From Bacteroides sp. CAG:545 (GTDB lineage Bacteria; Bacteroidota; Bacteroidia; Bacteroidales; UBA932), in NCBI GenBank assembly GCA_000432515.1, contig HF996026.1, positions 1-11,338 on the forward strand: a DNA stretch of 11,338 nucleotides, read 5' to 3'. Positions 7,787 to 11,338 of the stretch are shown here, in pieces. A program made the position numbers and the translations under genes. How positions within the stretch are numbered: position 1 is the first letter of the stretch; every line of letters starts with the position of its first letter. The notes beneath the pieces are model-generated. The model was not told the DNA's origin and did no database searches. It saw only the letters and a list, made by a program, of their open reading frames with translations.

Positions 7787-7827
7787 CGAATACCGACAGC
7801 AAATACCGATAGCGAATACCGATAGCG
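7776..7827 (+). repeat. 13-bp tandem repeat spanning the lipoprotein stop codon
   Basis: Four consecutive 13-base units of consensus AATACCGATAGCG at 7776-7788, 7789-7801, 7802-7814 and 7815-7827. The last two are identical, the first has one mismatch and the second has two. The TAG stop (7784-7786) falls inside unit 1. Since 13 is not a multiple of three, successive units cycle through the reading frames. Confidence 0.9.
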
Positions 7828-7920
7828 AACGCTCACACGCAGAATGCCTCCGCTCAACATGGGCGCATTTTGGAACAACCTGAATGTCATACATCTTGGC
7901 AAACAGCTACCAATCAAGCG

Positions 7921-7958
7921 ATTACGTCAAACACTCAAAGCCAGGTTACCCTAAAAAA
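7921..7958 (+). repeat. 38-bp direct repeat, left copy
   Basis: Matches 11301-11338 at 36 of 38 positions (differences at 7923 and 7927, both T here and C in the right copy). Identity starts abruptly at 7921. The right end of the shared region cannot be set because the window ends there. The two copies bracket the kdsA/isomerase/membrane-protein block, 3380 bases apart. Confidence 0.9.
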
Positions 7959-7974
7959 CATAGGACCTGGCTTT
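7937..7974. terminator. Terminator-like hairpin within the direct repeat
   Basis: A perfect 10-bp outer stem pairs AAAGCCAGGT (7937-7946) with ACCTGGCTTT (7965-7974). Inside it CCTA (7950-7953) pairs with TAGG (7961-7964) around an A-rich loop. It can fold on either strand. U tracts on both sides are weak (TTTT at 7981-7984 only after several other bases), so terminator is a tentative label; a repeat-borne structural element is the alternative. Confidence 0.5.
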
Positions 7975-8008
7975 CTGCATTTTACGCAACCATCAGAGGC
8001 TCAACTAC

Positions 8009-8056
8009 TTACACGAATTCTCTACTCGCAAGTTGTTCCAGTTTCTTGTTTCCCAT
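8009..8056 (-). CDS. Possible 15-residue leader ORF on the minus strand
   Basis: ATG at 8056 to TAA at 8009-8011 encodes MGNKKLEQLASREFV. It lies just downstream of a consensus-like minus-strand promoter and upstream (on that strand) of the 7937-7974 hairpin. I do not recognise the peptide. It could be a leader peptide, the decayed start of a larger gene, or chance. Confidence 0.25.
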   Translation of the reverse strand: MGNKKLEQLASREFV

Positions 8057-8084
8057 GATAATCTGTTCTTGACATTTCCATGGG

Positions 8085-8115
8085 CAAAAGTACGGAACCG
8101 CTAAAAACGCGTCAA
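8085..8115 (-). promoter_or_regulatory. Minus-strand promoter facing the lipoprotein gene
   Basis: On the minus strand: TTG (8115-8113), 20 bases, then TACTTTTG (8092-8085). This agrees well with the Bacteroidota consensus TTTG-N19/20-TAnnTTTG. A transcript would start near 8079 and run toward the 7937-7974 hairpin, making an RNA of about 100-145 bases. Confidence 0.5.
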
Positions 8116-8198
8116 TACGTAACCGCGGAGACGCTTACCATCGTACTGAAAAAAGTTTACGGCATTGACCGGCGTGCGCAACCCATAAGTTACTGTTT

Positions 8199-8255
8199 AT
8201 TAAGCATTTAGCCGAAATCAGAGTTGTGGTTTTCGCAACTCTGAAAATGCTTAAT
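8199..8255. repeat. Large nested inverted repeat
   Basis: Outer arms ATTAAGCATTT (8199-8209) and AAATGCTTAAT (8245-8255) pair perfectly over 11 bp. Inner arms CAGAGTTG (8219-8226) and CAACTCTG (8236-8243) pair over 8 bp around a 9-base loop. The left side has a 9-base bulge, the right a single base. CGAAA in the bulge is complementary to TTTCG in the loop, so a pseudoknot is possible. No U tract follows, so it is not an ordinary terminator. Confidence 0.75.
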
Positions 8256-8290
8256 GCGTTAATACACAGCCAATTACGCGGTGCACATCA

Positions 8291-8309
8291 TCAAAGTTTG
8301 AAACGTTTC
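8291..8309. promoter_or_regulatory. Overlapping palindromes upstream of the kdsA promoter
   Basis: TCAAAGTTTGA (8291-8301, odd-centred palindrome) overlaps GAAACGTTTC (8300-8309, perfect palindrome). They lie 34 bases before the -7 element, a position suited to an operator or activator site. No regulator can be named. Confidence 0.3.
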
Positions 8310-8343
8310 GATATGAAAGGCGCATATTATAGATTATTTTTAG

Positions 8344-8351
8344 TACTTTTG
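8344..8351 (+). promoter_or_regulatory. Promoter -7 element for the kdsA block
   Basis: TACTTTTG matches TAnnTTTG. No TTTG is found at the expected -33 distance, so the promoter may depend on an activator. The expected start near 8357 gives a leader of about 43 bases containing a small CGTAA/TTACG inverted repeat (8361-8365/8372-8376) and an A-rich run before the ATG at 8400. Confidence 0.55.
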
Positions 8352-8399
8352 CTCAAGTAACGTAAATATTATTACGCATAACATTAAAACGAAAAAACT

Positions 8400-9152
8400 A
8401 TGACTCCTCTATACATCGCAGGCCCATGCGTGATCGAAACTGAAGAACAGTGCCGGACAATCGCCAACGAGATCAAATGATTAAACGCCACTCTAAAAAC
8501 AAATATCATTTTCAAGGCATCATTTGATAAAGCAAACCGGACGTCTTTTCAGTCATATCGGGGCCCCGGAATCGAAGCCGGACTTGAAATCCTATCGAAC
8601 ATTAAAAAATCTTTAGGTTTAAATATCACAACAGACATTCATGAAACTTGGCAGGCGGACAAGATTGCTGAAGTGGCCGATGTTATTCAGATACCTGCAT
8701 TTCTATGCAGGCAAACCGACTTGATAAGAGCAGCTTCAGAAACCGGTAAAATCGTAAATATAAAGAAAGGGCAATTCATGTCTGGTGATGATATGAAATT
8801 CGCTGCAGAGAAAACAAGACATTTCGGCTGCAGGGAAGTGTGGCTGACCGAGCGCGGAAATTCTTTCGGTTACAATAATCTGATCGTGGATTTCAGGAAT
8901 ATCAGCATCATGAAAGAATTTGCTGATAGAGTAATTATGGACTGCACACATTGTGTCCAAAGGCCAAATGCAAACAATGGCAAATCTGGAGGAGACAGGC
9001 AATATATTCTTCCATTTGCTTTGGCAGCAAAAGCATTTTCTGCAGACGGATTCTTTTTCGAAGTGCACCCTAAGCCTGAAGAAGCACTTTCAGACGGAGC
9101 TAACAGCCTCGAACTGAACGATTTGGAAAAATACTTAACTGAATTGAACTAA
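8400..9152 (+). pseudogene. kdsA: Kdo-8-phosphate synthase (KdsA) with an in-frame TGA
   Basis: KdsA condenses arabinose-5-phosphate with phosphoenolpyruvate to Kdo-8-phosphate. The frame from ATG 8400 to TAA 9150-9152 is KdsA throughout (250 codons) but codon 27 (8478-8480) is TGA. Both sides belong to the family: YIAGPCVIE before it, then FKASFDKANRTS (38-49), SYRGPG (52-57), TDIHETWQA (78-86), IPAFLCRQTDL (98-108), NIKKGQF, ERGNSFGYNNLIVDF, DCTHCVQ and FFFEVHPKPEEALSDG. Cys10, His184, Glu221 and Asp232 fit the metal ligands of the metal-dependent class. The only long uninterrupted restart (GTG 8673, codon 92) would lose Cys10 and the KASFDKANR substrate loop, so it should be inactive. No frameshift is needed; a single base change (for example from CGA, AGA or GGA) explains the TGA. 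Alternatives are a sequencing error or read-through. The isomerase gene starts three bases downstream. Confidence 0.88.
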
Positions 9153-9155
9153 ATT

Positions 9156-9740
9156 ATGAAAAACATTGCATTGGAATGTTTATCCAAAGAGTTAAGTAGT
9201 CTGAAATCATTGTCGGCATTGGTGAATGATACCTTTTCAGACATTGTCAGAAACATTCTTGGCTGCACAGGTAATGTAATTTTCTGCGGCATCGGCAAAA
9301 GCGGGAACATCTCCGAGAAAATATCAGGAACATTGGCATGTATAGGGATTCGCGCATTCTATCAGGACTGCACGCATCTTGGACACGGGAATACCGGAGC
9401 AGTGCGAGCTGACGACATCATATTCTGCATATCGAAATCAGGAAACACATCCGAGTTGGTTGATAGTATTGCTCATCTGAAAAGAGTAATGCCCAACATA
9501 CGCGTCATCTCGATCACCTGTGCAAATGATTCCAAAATAAAGAGCCTGTCAGACATCTATGTTGCGATTGACATTAGGGAAGAGGCAGACATGACCGGAC
9601 TGATACCGACGACATCAACAACAGCTTGCTTAGTATATGGAGATATGCTCGCATGCGCAATAGAGAAGGAAATCGGCTATACGCAGAATACACTCGCAAA
9701 TACTCACCCATTTGGAGAAATCGGAAAAATCACGAAATAA
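9156..9740 (+). CDS. Single-domain arabinose-5-phosphate isomerase (KdsD/KpsF/GutQ family)
   Basis: Predicted to interconvert ribulose-5-phosphate and arabinose-5-phosphate, the substrate of KdsA and first step of Kdo synthesis. The 194 residues form one SIS domain: GIGKSGNIS (45-53), CTHLGHGNTG (72-81, His77), SKSGNTSE (93-100), REEADMTGLIPTTSTT (141-156), and NTHPFGEIGK (182-191) with the conserved late histidine His184. The two CBS domains that bring E. coli KdsD/KpsF to about 320-330 residues are absent; SIS-only isomerases of this size are known (for example in Bacteroides fragilis and E. coli CFT073). The ATG lies three bases after the kdsA stop, so the two are an operon encoding consecutive steps. 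The product is complete, unlike kdsA. A related sugar-phosphate isomerase activity is possible, but the kdsA neighbour strongly favours this one. Confidence 0.9.
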   Translation: MKNIALECLSKELSSLKSLSALVNDTFSDIVRNILGCTGNVIFCGIGKSGNISEKISGTLACIGIRAFYQDCTHLGHGNTGAVRADDIIFCISKSGNTSELVDSIAHLKRVMPNIRVISITCANDSKIKSLSDIYVAIDIREEADMTGLIPTTSTTACLVYGDMLACAIEKEIGYTQNTLANTHPFGEIGKITK

Positions 9741-9760
9741 TACACTTAAAACTAAAAGAT

Positions 9761-11272
9761 ATGTACATTTCTAAAAAGGCACAAGTACTAAGAAGCCTGC
9801 TGATTGTATTTCTATTGACAATTTCCGCTAATTTGGATACAAGCATTGCTTCTGCACAAAAGAGTCCTTCTTATTCGAGGGATACCATTCTGAACGAATT
9901 AAGTGAAGTGCACAGCACTCAAGAAGAGTCACAAGAAAACATCTCAGGCGGACAGGCCAAAGACAGTTCGGACAGTACTCAAGCTGAAAATCCTTCAGAA
10001 TACAACATCCTGTCTAATATTGCTTACGATACGAATAGAATCTTCAATAAAGACAACTGGGATTCGTATGGTATTCTTGCATTGGCAATCTCGATATTCT
10101 CTATTTTAATCGCGATATTCTCCTGTATATTCACGAAACAAACGCTAACCGCGCAAAAAAAGACAGAAGAGCATACCCAAAATGCTCCTCTACAAGCACA
10201 AATAGGCATATTAAAGGACTTGCCTCGTCATTTATACAGAAACCTCGCCTGCACATGCGCCGCATTGTTAAAATTCAGAGCATCAACAAACAAGAAGAAA
10301 GGCATACGACTTAAATATCCATCAGAATCGAATATGCTGAAACTTCTGGTACTTCCAGATGATTTCATATTACCTATCGACGCATCAGATGAGAAGACTT
10401 ATTGTAAAATGCACGAAGAGAAATTGCTTTTCAGAAACTATAATCTAGAAATCCAGACTGCCGCTGAGCATTTTGCAAACAAAAGTATTCCGGACTCGTC
10501 TTTGCAGAACGACTACGACAACCTTCTTTTTAAACCTGTTTTCCTGGTCACCAAAATGTTTGAACTTCAGGACAGGATTTTAGTAGATAAATCAGGCAAT
10601 CCCAGCCAGGAGAATAATATAGCATATACCATCTACGCTTTTATTAAGGAGCATCTGGAAAAGGTTGACTTTTTACAGTTGGCAAAGAATTCCGACAAGG
10701 AACTGGAGACATTAAATAAAATAATGAAAAATGATTCTTTTCTCGAAGCTATCAGCATCAAAAATGACAGTATCGAAAGAAGCGTTATAAAAGCACTCAG
10801 TTATTGCACTTCTTCTGAATCAATAGCTTTTTTACATTTTAGAGAAAGCACAAGCGATACAAAAATTCACCAAAGAGCATATATCTCAAGAGATGAATTC
10901 TTCAAGTACTTTTTTAAGAAATATGCTGAGGAGAGTCCTAAACGCAGTGCGGTAAAGACTAAAACCAGTAAAACAGATTCTGATCAAAATAAAGACATAT
11001 CCAATGATTTCAAACCGATAGGGAAAGGCGACACGCTTTTATATATTATCAAGAATATAACATCAGAAGAAGACTTCAAAAGATTTATCAAAAGCCGAGA
11101 TAATAACGATGAGATTAAAGATGCTCAAATCAGCAAATGTTATAAAGAGATAAAAACATATTTCGGCGCTTTCCAAAGTGATGATTGGAATGTACTAGAT
11201 ACCATTTATAACATTCTGAAAATAGACACTTGTTTAGAATTGAATAAAATAGGAATGATTGATTACAGTTAA
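9761..11272 (+). CDS. Unrecognised membrane-anchored protein with a large cytoplasmic domain
   Basis: I do not recognise the family. I start at ATG 9761 (MYISKKAQVL, 503 residues), 20 bases after the isomerase stop. An upstream ATG at 9626 would overlap the isomerase gene by 115 bases and add 45 basic residues before a signal-like sequence. Residues about 10-30 form a hydrophobic segment ending IASAQ, a plausible signal peptidase I site after Ala32. Next comes a polar Ser/Gln/Glu-rich stretch (about 40-80), a second membrane segment (about 103-124), then a basic stretch (TKQTLTAQKK). This suggests a short periplasmic N-terminal part and a cytoplasmic domain of about 375 residues. That domain has ILKDLPRHLYRNL (150-162), is helical and Lys/Glu/Asn-rich, and shows no transferase, nuclease or ATPase motif. 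The genes before it suggest a role in polysaccharide production or its control, but no motif confirms that. Confidence 0.75.
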   Translation: MYISKKAQVLRSLLIVFLLTISANLDTSIASAQKSPSYSRDTILNELSEVHSTQEESQENISGGQAKDSSDSTQAENPSEYNILSNIAYDTNRIFNKDNWDSYGILALAISIFSILIAIFSCIFTKQTLTAQKKTEEHTQNAPLQAQIGILKDLPRHLYRNLACTCAALLKFRASTNKKKGIRLKYPSESNMLKLLVLPDDFILPIDASDEKTYCKMHEEKLLFRNYNLEIQTAAEHFANKSIPDSSLQNDYDNLLFKPVFLVTKMFELQDRILVDKSGNPSQENNIAYTIYAFIKEHLEKVDFLQLAKNSDKELETLNKIMKNDSFLEAISIKNDSIERSVIKALSYCTSSESIAFLHFRESTSDTKIHQRAYISRDEFFKYFFKKYAEESPKRSAVKTKTSKTDSDQNKDISNDFKPIGKGDTLLYIIKNITSEEDFKRFIKSRDNNDEIKDAQISKCYKEIKTYFGAFQSDDWNVLDTIYNILKIDTCLELNKIGMIDYS

Positions 11273-11280
11273 TGCCGCTA

Positions 11281-11296
11281 ACCTGCCGAAGCAGGT
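11281..11296. other. Short stable hairpin after the membrane-protein gene
   Basis: ACCTGC (11281-11286) pairs with GCAGGT (11291-11296) around CGAA. On the minus strand the loop is TTCG closed by C-G, the especially stable cUUCGg type. No U tract follows, so it is a weak terminator candidate. It lies eight bases after the stop codon and four bases before the right direct repeat. Confidence 0.5.
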
Positions 11297-11300
11297 AAGA

Positions 11301-11338
11301 ATCACGCCAAACACTCAAAGCCAGGTTACCCTAAAAAA
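11301..11338 (+). repeat. 38-bp direct repeat, right copy, cut by the window end
   Basis: Matches 7921-7958 at 36 of 38 positions. It contains the left arm of the hairpin (AAAGCCAGGT at 11317-11326) and then stops at the last base of the window, so the true length of the repeat is not visible. Confidence 0.9.

Larger units (their letters stand above)
7787..8399. other. 613-bp region with no convincing gene
   Basis: After the 13-bp tandem repeat this stretch contains, in order: a 38-bp repeat with a hairpin (7921-7974), a possible 15-codon minus-strand ORF (8009-8056) under a good minus-strand promoter (8085-8115), a large nested hairpin (8199-8255), overlapping palindromes (8291-8309), and the plus-strand promoter of the kdsA block. 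Other ORFs of about 60 codons at 7870-8072 have no recognisable protein features and run through the hairpins. From about 7870 the base composition becomes more A+T-rich than in the genes to the left. Confidence 0.6.

Noticed and set aside
7921..7990. Integron-type attC site in the hairpin repeat
   Set aside because: Palindromic arms bracket gene-sized inserts, but I could not find the paired RYYYAAC/GTTRRRY core sites, and no integron integrase is visible.
7870..8072. Two overlapping plus-strand ORFs of about 62 codons
   Set aside because: They cross the hairpin repeat, have no recognisable features, and overlap each other in different frames.
8478..8480. TGA reassigned to a sense codon (alternative genetic code)
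   Set aside because: No gene in the window uses TGA as its stop, which raised the question. However, none of the other genes, including the 1148-codon ileS with many tryptophans, contains an in-frame TGA. A local mutation or sequencing error is simpler.
8478..8480. Selenocysteine at the TGA
   Set aside because: The position does not match a catalytic cysteine in KdsA; the metal-binding Cys is residue 10. I see no convincing recoding element just downstream.
9626..9760. Upstream start adding 45 residues to the membrane protein
   Set aside because: It would overlap the isomerase gene by 115 bases and place a basic stretch before an evident signal-like sequence; ATG 9761 fits better.
1..11338. 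CRISPR array, tRNA or rRNA gene, transposase or integrase
   Set aside because: I saw no regularly spaced repeats of CRISPR type, no cloverleaf or rRNA signature, and no transposase or recombinase motif on either strand.

Overview
The window reads as a Bacteroidota genome, most likely Bacteroidales. The evidence is TAnnTTTG-type -7 promoter elements, a long IleRS of the kind found in that phylum with a GIHH signature, a DksA/TraR protein with only one zinc-finger cysteine, an AAAISC lipobox on a fimbrillin-like lipoprotein, and A-rich, mostly Shine-Dalgarno-poor translation starts. All complete genes end in TAA or TAG.

Left part (1-5933), conserved housekeeping. A minus-strand operon runs ileS -> dksA-like -> lspA and ends at a strong intrinsic terminator at the left edge. 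Back to back with it, a plus-strand pair cvpA-tsaB starts from an overlapping divergent promoter region (about 4657-4702). These genes serve isoleucyl-tRNA charging, stringent-type transcription control, lipoprotein signal-peptide removal, a CvpA-type membrane protein, and t6A tRNA modification.

Middle part (5934-7786), surface-protein unit. A 48-residue ORF is followed two bases later by a 510-residue lipoprotein with fimbrillin-like features. A Shine-Dalgarno sequence for the second lies inside the first. The lipoprotein gene carries a short 24-bp tandem repeat near its 3' end, and its stop codon lies within a second, 13-bp tandem repeat.

Right part (7787-11338), visibly more A+T-rich accessory DNA. 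A 613-bp stretch without a convincing gene holds a hairpin-bearing repeat, a minus-strand promoter with a possible 15-codon ORF, a large nested hairpin and a plus-strand promoter. It is followed by three tightly packed plus-strand genes: a Kdo-8-phosphate synthase gene (kdsA) interrupted by one in-frame TGA, a single-domain arabinose-5-phosphate isomerase (SIS domain only), and a 503-residue membrane protein I cannot place. The two enzymes catalyse consecutive steps (ribulose-5-P -> arabinose-5-P -> Kdo-8-P), so the block looks like a dedicated Kdo-supply module for a surface polysaccharide, now possibly broken. The same 38-bp sequence lies before and after the block (7921-7958 and 11301-11338), and the window stops inside the second copy. 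This module is the best candidate here for something undescribed.
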